This document shows, in pieces, positions 9,438 through 18,487 of a DNA stretch of 64,000 nucleotides; within the stretch, counting starts at the first letter, position 1; every line of letters starts with the position of its first letter. The stretch lies in NCBI GenBank assembly GCA_013360745.1, contig JABWBA010000005.1, positions 1-64,000 of the forward strand. The letters are read 5' to 3'. The translations under genes and the position numbers were made by a program. The notes below the pieces were generated by a model that did no database searches, had not been told where the DNA came from, and saw nothing but the letters and a program-made list of their open reading frames with translations. The stretch is from Chthonomonadales bacterium. GTDB lineage: Bacteria; Armatimonadota; Chthonomonadetes; Chthonomonadales; CAJBBX01.

Positions 9438-9577
9438 CCGCCACGCGTGCCGCGAAGCGGGTTCGGCCGTGATTGCGGCGCGATCGCGTCTCAGGGCAAC
9501 CCGGGAGCCGGCGATGCGTATAGAATGTAAGCGGCCTTGGCGGCGCGTCCGAAACGGATGATGGGAGGGTACCCGGG

Positions 9578-10681
9578 ATGAAGTGGTCCTGGCGGATCGG
9601 CGAGTACGCCGGTATAGGGGTCTATATCCATGCCACCTTCTTGTTGCTGCTCGTCTGGGTGGCGGGAACGCAGTTCGCGATGGCTCAGCGCTTTTCGGCA
9701 GCGCTTGCGGGCGTCGGCTACATCGTCGCGATCTTCGCCTGTGTCCTGCTCCATGAGTTCGGTCACGCCCTTGCTGCGCGTCGTTTCGGGATCACCACGA
9801 GAGATATCACCCTCCTCCCGATCGGCGGTGTCGCTCGCCTTGAGCGAATGCCGGATAACCCGCGCCAGGAGCTCTTTGTAGCGATTGCCGGACCTCTCGT
9901 CAACGTCGTCATCGCCGCCGCTCTCGCCTTCTGGCTTCTCATGACATCCGCACTCGAGCCGCTGGCGAATCTGAACATCCTCACGGGTCCGTTCCTCGAG
10001 CGTCTGCTCGTGGTGAACGGGATCCTGGCTCTATTCAATATGATTCCTGCGTTCCCCATGGACGGCGGCAGAGTCCTTCGCGCTCTGCTTGCGATGCGGA
10101 TGGAATACACTCGGGCGACGCAGACTGCAGCCAATCTCGGCCAGGGGCTGGCCATGGTCTTCGGGCTCATCGGCCTTCTATATGGCCATTTCATGCTCCT
10201 GTTCATCGCGTTCTTCGTCTGGATCGGGGCAGGACAGGAGTCGGGCACGGTCCAGATCAAGCATGCGCTCGGGGGCATCCCGGTCAGTCGGGCGATGCTG
10301 ACGGAGTTTCAGACGGTCGCGCCGACCGATCCTCTCGATACGCCCGTCAAACTGCTCCTGGCAGGCTTTCAGCAGGATTTTCCCGTTCTGTGGGGCACGG
10401 AATTGATCGGCATCCTGACCCGCTCGGATCTCCTGACAGGCCTCGCTCAGCAAGGCGCGGAGGCGCGCGTACAGGACTTTATGCGCAGGGAGTTCATCAC
10501 GGCCGATCCCGGCGAGATGCTCGAAGGGGTCTTCGTCCGGATCCAGGATTGCGACTGTCATACGCTGCCTGTCCTGCGGGGCGGGACGCTGGTCGGGCTC
10601 GTCACCGCCGACAATCTTGGCGAGTTCATGATGATCCAGAGCGCCCTCGAGCAGCGGCGCCGATCGCGCCCCGAGGTCTGA
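9578..10681 (+). CDS. Site-2 protease family zinc metalloprotease with CBS domains
   Basis: A 367-residue M50-type intramembrane protease of the SpoIVFB/Rv2659-like branch that carries a C-terminal CBS pair. The zinc site is H59-E60-F-G-H63 in a membrane helix, with D162 in the second motif (NMIPAFPMDGGR). About four to six hydrophobic helices span residues 10-220; residues 240-355 form two CBS motifs that may sense adenine nucleotides. The ATG at 9578 has GGGAGGG 8 nt upstream. Such proteases cut membrane-anchored regulators; no obvious substrate gene is adjacent. The next gene, an FtsX-type permease, starts about 50 nt downstream on the same strand. Confidence 0.9.
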   Translation: MKWSWRIGEYAGIGVYIHATFLLLLVWVAGTQFAMAQRFSAALAGVGYIVAIFACVLLHEFGHALAARRFGITTRDITLLPIGGVARLERMPDNPRQELFVAIAGPLVNVVIAAALAFWLLMTSALEPLANLNILTGPFLERLLVVNGILALFNMIPAFPMDGGRVLRALLAMRMEYTRATQTAANLGQGLAMVFGLIGLLYGHFMLLFIAFFVWIGAGQESGTVQIKHALGGIPVSRAMLTEFQTVAPTDPLDTPVKLLLAGFQQDFPVLWGTELIGILTRSDLLTGLAQQGAEARVQDFMRREFITADPGEMLEGVFVRIQDCDCHTLPVLRGGTLVGLVTADNLGEFMMIQSALEQRRRSRPEV

Positions 10682-10732
10682 CGGGTTGGAATGGTCCCAG
10701 GGCGCCGGGGCCGCCGGTTGGCGGAGCCGACC

Positions 10733-13102
10733 ATGGGCCTGTTGACCCTGAAGCTCCTCCGGGACCTCCGGAAGGCGAAGTGGCAATGTGCGGCGATCAT
10801 ATTCGTGACCGGTCTCGGCGTCGCGCTCTTCTATGGCACGATGCTCTCCTATCAGACCCAGCGGGCCTCCTATGAGCTCAGCTACCGCCGACTCCTCTTC
10901 GCTGATATCTGGATATCCGTTCGGCGCGCTCCCCGCTCGGCGCTAATCCAGCTCCGCACAGTACCCGGCGTGACGGCGGTCGAAGGGCGTCTGGCGGAGA
11001 TGGTTGAGGTGGAACAAGAGCCGCCGCGAAGACCTCGCGCTATCGGACGCCTGATCTCAATCCCTCGGGGGCGGGAACCGGACGTGAACCGATTTCGAGT
11101 CCTTGCCGGCAAGGATCCGGTCGGCGCCTCTCGGCGAGAGATCTGGCTCGAACGGGCCTTTGCGGAAGCCGGCGACTACAGGGTCGGCGATCGTATCTAT
11201 CCCCGCTTTCGGGGACGACGCGTAGCGTTTCGCGTGGCTGGAATCGTCTCGAGCCCGGAGTATATCTATCCGGTCATGGGCAGCGTCTTCAGCCTCCCGA
11301 TGCCAGGCCTCTTCGGCGCTATGTTCGTCCCGGAGGAGACTCTGGCTCCGCTCCTCGGGCTTTCGGGCCAGATAACAGAGGTGACCCTGGTGACCGCACC
11401 CGGACATGCAGCTCGTGTCGCAGTCGAGGTGCATCGCCGTCTCAAGGCCTATGGACCTGAGGAGCCTGTCCTGCGAGCGGAACAGGCGAGCAATAAGCTC
11501 CTCCAATCGGATCTTGAAGGGAACAAACCGTTTCTCATCGTGATGCCAGGCCTCTTTCTCGGTTCGGCCGCACTCGCCGTCGGCTTGATGCTGGCGCGAT
11601 GGGTGCAGGCCCAGCGGGGAATCATCGGCTTCCTGAGGGCGTCGGGTTTTTCGTCCCGGTCGATCCTCCTCCACTACCTCGGAGCCGGTTTGGCGATCGG
11701 GGCCACCGGCGGTGCGATCGGGCTGCTGCTGGGGAAGCTGATCGGTCTATGGTTGGGGAGCGCCTATGAACGGATCATCCAGACGCCGTTTACGGCGCCG
11801 CAGGAGCGCCCCGATATCGCACTGGCGGCCTTCGCCCTTGCGATCCTCGCCTGTCTGATCGGCGCATGGCTCCCCGCTCGGACTGCGGCACGGATCGTAC
11901 CTGCCGAAGCGATGCGAGGGGACACCCCCTCTCAGCCGGGCGCTCTCGCCCGTATCCGCCTGCCTCTCTATCTCTCCATCGCCCTACGCAACCTCCTGCG
12001 GCGCCCGTTACGGACACTGGGTACGGCATCCGGGGTGGCTTCGGCGGTGATGTTGATGATCATCGCCGGCACGTTCAACGACAGTATGCGGATGTCGATC
12101 GCAGAGAGCATGGAGGACTTCCAGAACTATGACATCACGGTCGCGTTTGTCCCCGAGCGGAGCGAATCCATCGTTCGGACGATAGCCCGATGGCCCGGGG
12201 TGGTTCGAGCCGAGCCGACCCTCGATATCCCCGTTCGTGCGCGCCATCAGGACCGGGCAAGGGATACGCTCGTGATGGGTATGGTCCGAAACTCCCGATT
12301 ACGGGGCGTTCGGGACAGGGATCGCCGTCCAGTGCGGCTCCGACCCAGATATGCCTACTACGGGAGCGTCCTCGCCGATCGGCTTCGGAGCGAACCGAAC
12401 GACCGTATCAGGATCGATTATCCGCAGAACGTACATGGCCGGAGCGCGACCGCTCTTCTCCGAACGGGCGATCTCCTGCGGCTGATGGTAGCCCTTCCGA
12501 TCTACATGGACCTCGATGAGGTCCGTTGGCTCTTTGCACGCCGCCTGTGGATGCCCCCGGACGCCGTCAGCGGGGCCGTGCTGGCCACCGAACCGGCCTA
12601 CCAGCGGGAGGTGATCGACCGATTGAACCGAACCGATGGGGTTGGGCTGACCATGACGAGAGCCGATCTCACCCGGCAGATCGACGAAGTGACGGCCTTC
12701 GCCAACACCTTCATCGCGTTTATGTATCTGCTGGGTGTGATCATGGCTTTCTCGGTGGTCTATACGGTGACCGATGTCGTCCTATGGGAGAGAACCCGGG
12801 AGTTGGCCACGCTCCGGACCCTTGGCTTCGGCATGGGGAGCGTTCTCCGGCTGGTTACGGTTGAGAATCTCCTGCTGGGCCTGCTAGGCGCGGCCTTGGC
12901 TCTGTATCCGGCGTTCCTGCTGGCCCGGTTTCTGCTCGAAGGGGCGAACACCGAAGGCTTTACCATGGCCATGGTAACGACTCCATCGAGCTACGCCGGT
13001 TCGGTCCTCGGAACATTGCTCGCGGTCCTTGCCGCGCAGTGGCCCGGCCTTCGGCGCATCCGACGGCTCGATCTGGCGGACGCCATCCGGCTCCGGGAAT
13101 AG
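10733..13102 (+). CDS. FtsX/MacB-type ABC permease, large, no ATPase next to it
   Basis: A 789-residue permease with the duplicated FtsX layout: an N-terminal helix (about 18-40), a periplasmic domain (about 40-270), three helices (about 270-385), then a second helix plus periplasmic domain (about 420-660) and three C-terminal helices. Such permeases need an ABC ATPase; none is encoded nearby, so the partner must be elsewhere or be shared. The ATG at 10733 (GGCGGAG about 8 nt upstream) is preferred over an in-frame ATG at 10691, which would add an Arg-rich tail. The stop is 4 nt before the PabB-PabC start, indicating one transcript. Lipoprotein release or peptide export are family-based possibilities only. 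Confidence 0.8.
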   Translation: MGLLTLKLLRDLRKAKWQCAAIIFVTGLGVALFYGTMLSYQTQRASYELSYRRLLFADIWISVRRAPRSALIQLRTVPGVTAVEGRLAEMVEVEQEPPRRPRAIGRLISIPRGREPDVNRFRVLAGKDPVGASRREIWLERAFAEAGDYRVGDRIYPRFRGRRVAFRVAGIVSSPEYIYPVMGSVFSLPMPGLFGAMFVPEETLAPLLGLSGQITEVTLVTAPGHAARVAVEVHRRLKAYGPEEPVLRAEQASNKLLQSDLEGNKPFLIVMPGLFLGSAALAVGLMLARWVQAQRGIIGFLRASGFSSRSILLHYLGAGLAIGATGGAIGLLLGKLIGLWLGSAYERIIQTPFTAPQERPDIALAAFALAILACLIGAWLPARTAARIVPAEAMRGDTPSQPGALARIRLPLYLSIALRNLLRRPLRTLGTASGVASAVMLMIIAGTFNDSMRMSIAESMEDFQNYDITVAFVPERSESIVRTIARWPGVVRAEPTLDIPVRARHQDRARDTLVMGMVRNSRLRGVRDRDRRPVRLRPRYAYYGSVLADRLRSEPNDRIRIDYPQNVHGRSATALLRTGDLLRLMVALPIYMDLDEVRWLFARRLWMPPDAVSGAVLATEPAYQREVIDRLNRTDGVGLTMTRADLTRQIDEVTAFANTFIAFMYLLGVIMAFSVVYTVTDVVLWERTRELATLRTLGFGMGSVLRLVTVENLLLGLLGAALALYPAFLLARFLLEGANTEGFTMAMVTTPSSYAGSVLGTLLAVLAAQWPGLRRIRRLDLADAIRLRE

Positions 13103-13106
13103 GCTG

Positions 13107-14852
13107 ATGGCCGCGCTTCGCGGAGTTCCGACCGCTCTCCTTCGCTGCGATGGGCCGGACGGCTGGCTCCGGTTCGGGGCTCCCGAGGCCGTTCTGGAGG
13201 CGGCGACCCCGGGCGATGTGCCGGAGGTGTTGAAGGAGGTTGCCCGGGGCGTGGAATCGCGGGGTCTCTGGGCCTGCGGCTTCCTCTCCTATGAAGCTGC
13301 ACCGGCCTTCGATGCCGCGCTCGACGTCCGGCGGGATCCGGAGTTCCCTGCTGCGTGGTTCGGCCTGTTCGCTCCGCCAACGCCGATGGGGTCCTCTCTG
13401 CCCCCGGCCTCCGGGCATCCCTCCCCATGGGCTCCTACAATGGATCGGAGGTCCTACGCGGCGGCCCTATCGCGAATCCGAACCCATCTGGCGTCGGGCC
13501 AGACCTATCAGGTGAACCTCACCTACCGGATCAGGGCGCGGATCGAGGATCCGTGGGACCTGTTTCTGCATCTGGCTGGCGGCGACCCGCCCTATGCCGC
13601 CTATCTTGACACGGGCGCCTGGACCATCTGCAGCGCGTCGCCGGAAATGCTGTTCGTGCAGGATGGCGATCGGATTCTATCGCGCCCGATGAAGGGGACG
13701 ACGCCGCGGGGCCGTTCCAGTGAGGAGGATCTTCGACGCGCACAGCGGCTGCTGCGATCCGAGAAGGAGCGGGCTGAGAATGTGATGATCGTCGATATGG
13801 TGCGCAACGACATCGGGCGCGTGGGGATCCCCGGTTCGGTGCGCGTTCCGAGGCTCTTCACTGTCGAGCGCCATTCGTCCGTGTGGCAGATGACCTCCAC
13901 CGTCGTGGGCCGGACCCGGGGAGCGCCGTATGACACCCTCGGAGCGCTGTTCCCAGCCGCTTCGGTAACGGGAGCGCCGCGCCGCCGGACCATGCAGATT
14001 ATCCGGGAGCTGGAGACGACGCCGAGGCGAATCTATACCGGGGCCATAGGCTGGATCGCCCCCGGGCGGCGGGCCCGTTTCAGCGTCGCCATCCGTACGG
14101 CTGCGGTCCGACGATCCGATGGAGAGGCGGAGTACGGCGTCGGCGGGGGGATCGTCTGGGATTCCCGGACCGATGCCGAATGGTCCGAGACGCTGGCCAA
14201 GGCCAGGATCCTTGGGCCTTCCCGGCCGCCGTTCGATCTGCTGGAGACGCTCCGTTGGGATCCGACGGCGGGCTATTGGCTCCGGGAGCATCACCTCCGG
14301 CGTCTGGCGCGTTCCGCAGCCTATTTCGGCTATCCACTGGACCGTTCGAGCGCAGCGGAGGAGCTGGAGCGGGTCGTGCGTCATCGGCCTTCCGTAGCGC
14401 AACGCGTGCGGCTCAGGGTGTCCCGCGAGGGGGCAGTTTCGGCGGAAGCGAGCGGCATGGACGCCCTGTCGCCCGTGCGCACCGTGCGACTGGCGCACCG
14501 CCCCATCGATCCCGACGATGTCTTCCTGTACCACAAAACGACGAACCGTCGCGTCTATGCCTCAGCCATGGAGGATGCGCCCGCCGAGGGCGACGCACTC
14601 CTGTACAACCCCGACGGCGAGGTGACGGAGACGACGATCGCCAACGTTGCTGTGGAGCGCGGGGGCGCGTTGATCACGCCGCCCATCCACTGCGGGCTCC
14701 TGCCCGGGACGTGCCGGCAGTGGATGTTGGATCAAGGCCGGGTTCGGGAGGGAGTCGTCACGGTCCGCGAGGTTCTCGCAACGGGCAGGCTCTGGTTGAT
14801 GAACGCCGTGCGGGGTATGTGGCAGGTGACGGTCGATCGGGGCTCGTCCTGA
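13107..14852 (+). CDS. pabB-pabC: PabB-PabC fusion: aminodeoxychorismate synthase I / lyase
   Basis: A 581-residue bifunctional enzyme of folate synthesis. The N-terminal part (about 1-400) is chorismate-binding component I: RPMKGTTPRG carries the lysine (PxKGT) that distinguishes aminodeoxychorismate synthase from anthranilate synthase, and VDMVRNDIGRV plus ASVTGAPRRRTM are conserved core motifs. The C-terminal part (about 405-581) is a class IV PLP fold: K in FLYHKTTNR is the candidate Schiff-base lysine and VTETTIANV a conserved PLP loop, matching 4-amino-4-deoxychorismate lyase. The glutaminase subunit PabA is not nearby. ATG 13107 follows the permease stop by 4 nt; the earlier in-frame start at 13029 lies inside the permease. 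Confidence 0.88.
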   Translation: MAALRGVPTALLRCDGPDGWLRFGAPEAVLEAATPGDVPEVLKEVARGVESRGLWACGFLSYEAAPAFDAALDVRRDPEFPAAWFGLFAPPTPMGSSLPPASGHPSPWAPTMDRRSYAAALSRIRTHLASGQTYQVNLTYRIRARIEDPWDLFLHLAGGDPPYAAYLDTGAWTICSASPEMLFVQDGDRILSRPMKGTTPRGRSSEEDLRRAQRLLRSEKERAENVMIVDMVRNDIGRVGIPGSVRVPRLFTVERHSSVWQMTSTVVGRTRGAPYDTLGALFPAASVTGAPRRRTMQIIRELETTPRRIYTGAIGWIAPGRRARFSVAIRTAAVRRSDGEAEYGVGGGIVWDSRTDAEWSETLAKARILGPSRPPFDLLETLRWDPTAGYWLREHHLRRLARSAAYFGYPLDRSSAAEELERVVRHRPSVAQRVRLRVSREGAVSAEASGMDALSPVRTVRLAHRPIDPDDVFLYHKTTNRRVYASAMEDAPAEGDALLYNPDGEVTETTIANVAVERGGALITPPIHCGLLPGTCRQWMLDQGRVREGVVTVREVLATGRLWLMNAVRGMWQVTVDRGSS

Positions 14853-14888
14853 TAGCGACGTGCCGCTCAGGGACCACTTGCAGGCCTG

Positions 14889-14897
14889 TGTTATAAT
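14889..14897 (+). promoter_or_regulatory. Extended -10 promoter element before the prepilin-like gene
   Basis: TGTTATAAT, a perfect TATAAT at 14892-14897 preceded by TG with one base between. No good -35 lies 17 bp upstream, so the extended -10 would have to carry recognition. The start of the downstream gene is about 70 nt away. Confidence 0.5.
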
Positions 14898-14970
14898 GCA
14901 TGTACTCAGACGATTCGAGTATGTCGCAAGCTCGGCGTACTGAACACCGCAACGAAGGAGGGTCGCACCC

Positions 14971-15669
14971 TTGTACGGTTTTCGGAGCAGGTTCGGGTTT
15001 ACACTGATTGAGCTTCTCGTCGTAATCGCCATCATCGCGATCCTGGCGGCCATACTATTTCCCGTCTTCGCACAAGCTCGAGAGAAGGCCCGGCAGACGA
15101 CGTGTATGTCCAATACCCGTCAGTTCGCCATCTCGACGGCCATGTACGTCCAGGACTGGGAAGCCCACATGTTCTTTTCGTTCAATCGCCTGGGCAATCC
15201 CGGTTACCGCTGGATCCACATGATTCTGCCGTATATGAAAACCCCGAGCATCTATCATTGCCCTTCGGCCAGGACGAGACCGCCGCTCACAACCTCATCG
15301 CAGGTATACGGCTATAACTATCAGTACCTGGGCAACTCCCGGTTGATTAGGTTCGGTCGCGGGCTCGTGCCGGACAGCGCCATCCAGGTCCCGTCTCACA
15401 CGCTCGCGTTCGCCGATAGCGCGGGCAGTCTGAGCCTCATCGGCACCCCTAACGAGGGCAAGAACGGCTACGCGATCGATCCTCCGCTGCCGGCGCCCGA
15501 TCCGGACCTCTCGGGCTATCACGATCCGAATGATCCGGCGATGGTGGCGCCCCGACATGCCGGCGGTGCGAACCTCGCCTTCTGCGATGGCCACGCCAAG
15601 TGGTATCACATGAACGAGATCTACAAGGACAACAGCCTCTGGAACGGCAGAGGCACTCCCGAACCCTAA
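14971..15669 (+). CDS. Prepilin-like protein, DUF1559/H-X9-DG type
   Basis: A 232-residue type II secretion/pilin-like protein. The N-terminus has the prepilin cleavage motif [10 protein letters not shown] with the conserved E, followed by a hydrophobic helix and the tail [16 protein letters not shown], a form typical of Armatimonadota and relatives. The C-terminus has the [16 protein letters not shown] segment (H-x9-DG) used for product naming. The start is TTG at 14971, supported by a strong GAAGGAGGG 8 nt upstream; no in-frame ATG gives the correct leader. Such proteins occur in many copies per genome and probably form periplasmic pseudopili or cell-surface fibres. It stands alone with its own promoter and no pilus machinery nearby. 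Confidence 0.9.
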   Translation: MYGFRSRFGFTLIELLVVIAIIAILAAILFPVFAQAREKARQTTCMSNTRQFAISTAMYVQDWEAHMFFSFNRLGNPGYRWIHMILPYMKTPSIYHCPSARTRPPLTTSSQVYGYNYQYLGNSRLIRFGRGLVPDSAIQVPSHTLAFADSAGSLSLIGTPNEGKNGYAIDPPLPAPDPDLSGYHDPNDPAMVAPRHAGGANLAFCDGHAKWYHMNEIYKDNSLWNGRGTPEP

Positions 15670-15677
15670 CCCAGGAC

Positions 15678-16835
15678 TCAGGCCTCGGGCGGCCCATGAT
15701 AGCGGCCGTGGCGCTGGATCACGCTCATGACCGCCCGAAGGCCGGACAGACGACTGCCCGGGTTGATGCTCCCCGCAGTGGCGATCAGCAACCCTCCATC
15801 TGCGGCGGCGCCGTCAATATCTCGTCGGATCTCTGCGGCGATCTCCGAATCGGCGCCGCGTGCGAACGTCCATGGCGCGAGCTGACCGTGGATGACGCAG
15901 CGCGGCATCTTTTTTCGTATCTCCTGCACCCGTACGGTCGGGCCGAAGTTGCCGTGGTTGATGCCGACCTCGTTTAGGAGAGACAGGAGATGGGCCATGG
16001 CGCTGTCGGAGTGCTGGAACCGCCGGTCTGCGGGGTCCGGGCTGAAGGTCTCAAAGACCCGTCGCAGGATCGGCTGGCCGAACGCGGCGTACATCTCCTC
16101 ATTCAACATGGCGCAGTTATCGTCGTTGCACCCGAAACCGCGTCGATCCGGCGTGCCGCTCGCCTCGTACAGGAGGCGGGTCATCTCGATGATCTTGTCC
16201 GTCAACAGCTCCCGAAATCGGACGGCTAGATCGGGCACATCGGCGATGAGAAAGATGAGGTTCTCGACGCCGTAGATGCTCATCGCTGCGGTCACCGGTC
16301 CCCGTATCCCGCCGCCCATCCGGGGCGTGACGCCGTACTTCTCGTAGATTCGACGAACCTCCGCGTCCCAGTTCGGCGGAAAGAGGCAGTCCCGAAGGTC
16401 TCGTCGCTCGACCCGGTCGAGGAGCGCTTCGAGCTCCTTCGGAGTCTGAGCGGACGGCATGACCCATTCGGTGCCGCCTGTGTGGATCGTTTCCGCTTCG
16501 AAGATCTCGGTGATCGACCGGACCGATGGGAAGTGGGAATCGGCTGGAGGCGGGTCGTCTACCGGCATCATCGGCCTGCCAACCACGGCTATGGCACGTT
16601 CGTTGTACCGTTTCCGGAGCTCCAGCGGGACATCGTACGGATTCTGGACCTCCGTGTCGGTTCCGGCAGGGGTCTCGAGCCCGAGTTCATCCCAGATGCA
16701 CGTCGCGGGCATGCGGATGCCGAGCGGCACCTGGGGCTTGTCGACGCTGAACCATTTACCATGGCTCTCGGCGTCGTCCGCCCAGAACCGTTCCAGATCG
16801 ACCGGGTACAGGTAGGGGCTTCGGGAGTCGCGCAT
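15678..16835 (-). CDS. UroD-like family protein (copy 1)
   Basis: A 385-residue member of the uroporphyrinogen decarboxylase superfamily, the group that also contains the corrinoid-linked methyltransferases MtaA and CmuA. Recognisable segments are CNDDNCAMLNEEMY, FSPDPADRRFQHSDSAM, NHGNFGPTV, RCVIHGQLAPW and GSINPGSRLSGLR. It is too diverged for haem synthesis, and no other haem gene is nearby. A methyl-transfer or lyase role on a small organic substrate is possible but unproven. It lies downstream of a Gfo/Idh/MocA gene (17001-17993) on the same strand, separated by 165 bp that hold an 11-bp inverted repeat. The same pair occurs again at 42233-44385. Confidence 0.75.
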   Translation of the reverse strand: MRDSRSPYLYPVDLERFWADDAESHGKWFSVDKPQVPLGIRMPATCIWDELGLETPAGTDTEVQNPYDVPLELRKRYNERAIAVVGRPMMPVDDPPPADSHFPSVRSITEIFEAETIHTGGTEWVMPSAQTPKELEALLDRVERRDLRDCLFPPNWDAEVRRIYEKYGVTPRMGGGIRGPVTAAMSIYGVENLIFLIADVPDLAVRFRELLTDKIIEMTRLLYEASGTPDRRGFGCNDDNCAMLNEEMYAAFGQPILRRVFETFSPDPADRRFQHSDSAMAHLLSLLNEVGINHGNFGPTVRVQEIRKKMPRCVIHGQLAPWTFARGADSEIAAEIRRDIDGAAADGGLLIATAGSINPGSRLSGLRAVMSVIQRHGRYHGPPEA

Positions 16836-16923
16836 CTCTAAGCCGATCCTGTGCGGCAGCGCTGATCGTCCCGTCGTCGCTGATTCGCCTCGTCCGATTC
16901 ACAGGACACGCTGATGGGCGGAA

Positions 16924-16970
16924 CCTGTCGAGGCGCCCGGTCGGGTTGTCCGGATCCCGGCCTCGACAGG
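16924..16970 (-). terminator. Inverted repeat between the Gfo/Idh/MocA and UroD-like genes
   Basis: CCTGTCGAGGC at 16924-16934 and its exact complement GCCTCGACAGG at 16960-16970 form an 11-bp perfect stem with a 25-nt loop. In minus-strand direction it follows the oxidoreductase and precedes the UroD-like gene. No U-tract follows, so it may be an attenuator, a processing site or an operator rather than a strong terminator. Confidence 0.35.
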
Positions 16971-17000
16971 CTCATATGCATCGGCTCCCGCGTGTCCAAT

Positions 17001-17993
17001 CTAGATGTGAACGACGGTCTTATCCCGGTCCGATTGATAGCCGCCGAGGATAACCTTTAGGACCGTGACCCCTTCGTAGAGGCCCTGTTCCGGCTGTGCG
17101 CCGGTCTCGATGCAGTCGACAAAATGCCGGATCTCGCCGATAAAGCCGTTCTCCGGCGTGAGCTCGTGCTTCTCGATCTCGCCCTCGAGCGGCTGATAGT
17201 AGAGTGTGTTGCCCCGGCCGTAGATCTGCCCGTGCTCTCCGATCGCATGGATCTGCCAGTGGCCATTGGGGACGTGATGGCCCCACGAGGTCTGGAGCGT
17301 TCCGACGGCGCCGCTGGCGAACCGCACCATCGTCTGGGCGCTGTCGTCCCCTTCCAGGTTGGGATGATTGTAGTTGGCCAGCATGCTGACGACTTCGACG
17401 GGTTCGGAGTTCGCCAGGGAGATCAGCATATAGGTCGGGTGGTATCCGGTGTCGATGGCGCAGCCGCCGCCGGAGGTGGCGAGCTTGCCTCGCCAGCCCC
17501 AGTCGACGGGTTTTCCGCCGCCTGCGAGGAAGCAGTCTACGGTTCGGAGACTGAAGAGCCGACCGAGCTTCCCTTCGCGGATCCACTTCCGGGCCAATCT
17601 GGGCGCTGGTTCGAACATCTGATTATGGGCGCAGGCCAGGATGACGCCGTTGGCCTTGACGGCCGCCTCAATCTCCTTCGCCTCCTCGAGCGTGGTGCAG
17701 AGGGGTTTCTCGGTCAGGACGTGCTTGCCGGCGTTGGCGGCATCGACGATCGCGCTGCAATGGAGGTGATGGGGCAGCGCGATGTCCACGGCATCGACGT
17801 TATTCACCGCCAGCATGGTTTTCCAATCGGAGTAAATGGCCGCGTCGGGATTGGTCTCCGATGCCCGCCGTTTCGCGTTTTCTTCGTTCACATCGCACGC
17901 CGCCGTGACGATGGCGCGCCCCTGAACGGCCTTCAGGCCGGGCACATGGGCTCCGACGATGCCCCCGCATCCGACCAATCCAATACGAATCAC
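17001..17993 (-). CDS. Gfo/Idh/MocA family NAD(P)-dependent oxidoreductase (copy 1)
   Basis: A 330-residue cytoplasmic oxidoreductase. The Rossmann loop is GLVGCGGIVGAH (about 5-16), the family catalytic EKP motif is in VLTEKPLCTT, and the D-x-G-x-H substrate motif is in AIDTGYHPTY. These enzymes oxidise or epimerise sugars and inositols through keto intermediates; the exact substrate is unknown. The start is GTG at 17993 with AGGAG 10 nt upstream; the ATG just before it is out of frame. A TATAAT -10 box at 18045-18040 lies upstream. It is the first gene of a Gfo then UroD-like pair mirrored at 42233-44385. Confidence 0.88.
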   Translation of the reverse strand: MIRIGLVGCGGIVGAHVPGLKAVQGRAIVTAACDVNEENAKRRASETNPDAAIYSDWKTMLAVNNVDAVDIALPHHLHCSAIVDAANAGKHVLTEKPLCTTLEEAKEIEAAVKANGVILACAHNQMFEPAPRLARKWIREGKLGRLFSLRTVDCFLAGGGKPVDWGWRGKLATSGGGCAIDTGYHPTYMLISLANSEPVEVVSMLANYNHPNLEGDDSAQTMVRFASGAVGTLQTSWGHHVPNGHWQIHAIGEHGQIYGRGNTLYYQPLEGEIEKHELTPENGFIGEIRHFVDCIETGAQPEQGLYEGVTVLKVILGGYQSDRDKTVVHI

Positions 17994-18017
17994 TGCATGT
18001 TCTCCTGGTAGTTATCA

Positions 18018-18032
18018 AGCGTGTTCAACGCT
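18018..18032. promoter_or_regulatory. Small palindrome near the predicted start of the Gfo transcript
   Basis: AGCGT-GTTCA-ACGCT, arms at 18018-18022 and 18028-18032. It sits just downstream of the minus-strand TATAAT (18045-18040), at or near the transcription start of the oxidoreductase gene, so it could be an operator. It may also be chance at this length. Confidence 0.25.
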
Positions 18033-18039
18033 CGTCCTT

Positions 18040-18045
18040 ATTATA
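18040..18045 (-). promoter_or_regulatory. TATAAT -10 box for the Gfo/Idh/MocA gene
   Basis: Perfect TATAAT on the minus strand, about 47 nt upstream of the GTG at 17993. No convincing -35 is seen at the usual spacing. Confidence 0.35.
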
Positions 18046-18144
18046 GATTAGCGCGTGAAGCTCCGTTTTCCTATATAACGGTGTCTGATGGCGGGTTCCT
18101 GTCCATGGCGCATAATGGACGGAGCGAGAGGCGAGGAGGTTGGG

Positions 18145-18483
18145 ATGAAGAGGGTGGAATGCATTATACGACCGTCCAAACTGGACGAGGTGAAGATCGC
18201 TCTCGGTGAGATCGGTGTCGTCGGGATGACGGTCACCGATGTGCGGGGGTCCGGGCGCGATCGAGGACACCGCGAAAGCTACCGGGGCGCGGACTACGTG
18301 ATCGACCTGCCGACGAAGGTCAAGATCGAGATGGTCGTCCGGGACGAGGATGTCGAGGAGATCATCGAAACGGTCCTCGTCCATGGGCGAACGGGCGAGA
18401 AGGGGGACGGTAAGATCTTCGTGATGCCCATGGAGGAAGCGATCAGGGTCCGGACCGAAGAGAGCGGTGACGACGTGCTATAG
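18145..18483 (+). CDS. glnB: Nitrogen regulatory protein P-II
   Basis: A 112-residue PII signal protein, the trimeric sensor of ATP/ADP and 2-oxoglutarate that controls nitrogen assimilation. The T-loop is complete, with the uridylylation site Y51 in RESYRGADYVID. The B-loop is VLVHGRTGEKGDGKIFV. Length matches the family (112). ATG 18145 has GAGGAGG 5 nt upstream; an in-frame upstream start at 18088 has no ribosome site. No amtB or glnA is adjacent, so GlnB versus GlnK cannot be fixed from context. It converges on the PAS protein gene, with 4 bp between stops. Confidence 0.92.
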   Translation: MKRVECIIRPSKLDEVKIALGEIGVVGMTVTDVRGSGRDRGHRESYRGADYVIDLPTKVKIEMVVRDEDVEEIIETVLVHGRTGEKGDGKIFVMPMEEAIRVRTEESGDDVL

Positions 18484-18487
18484 GCGA

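Noticed and set aside
9519-9526. TATAGAAT before the site-2 protease gene
   Set aside because: Looks like a -10 but no -35 or extended element supports it.
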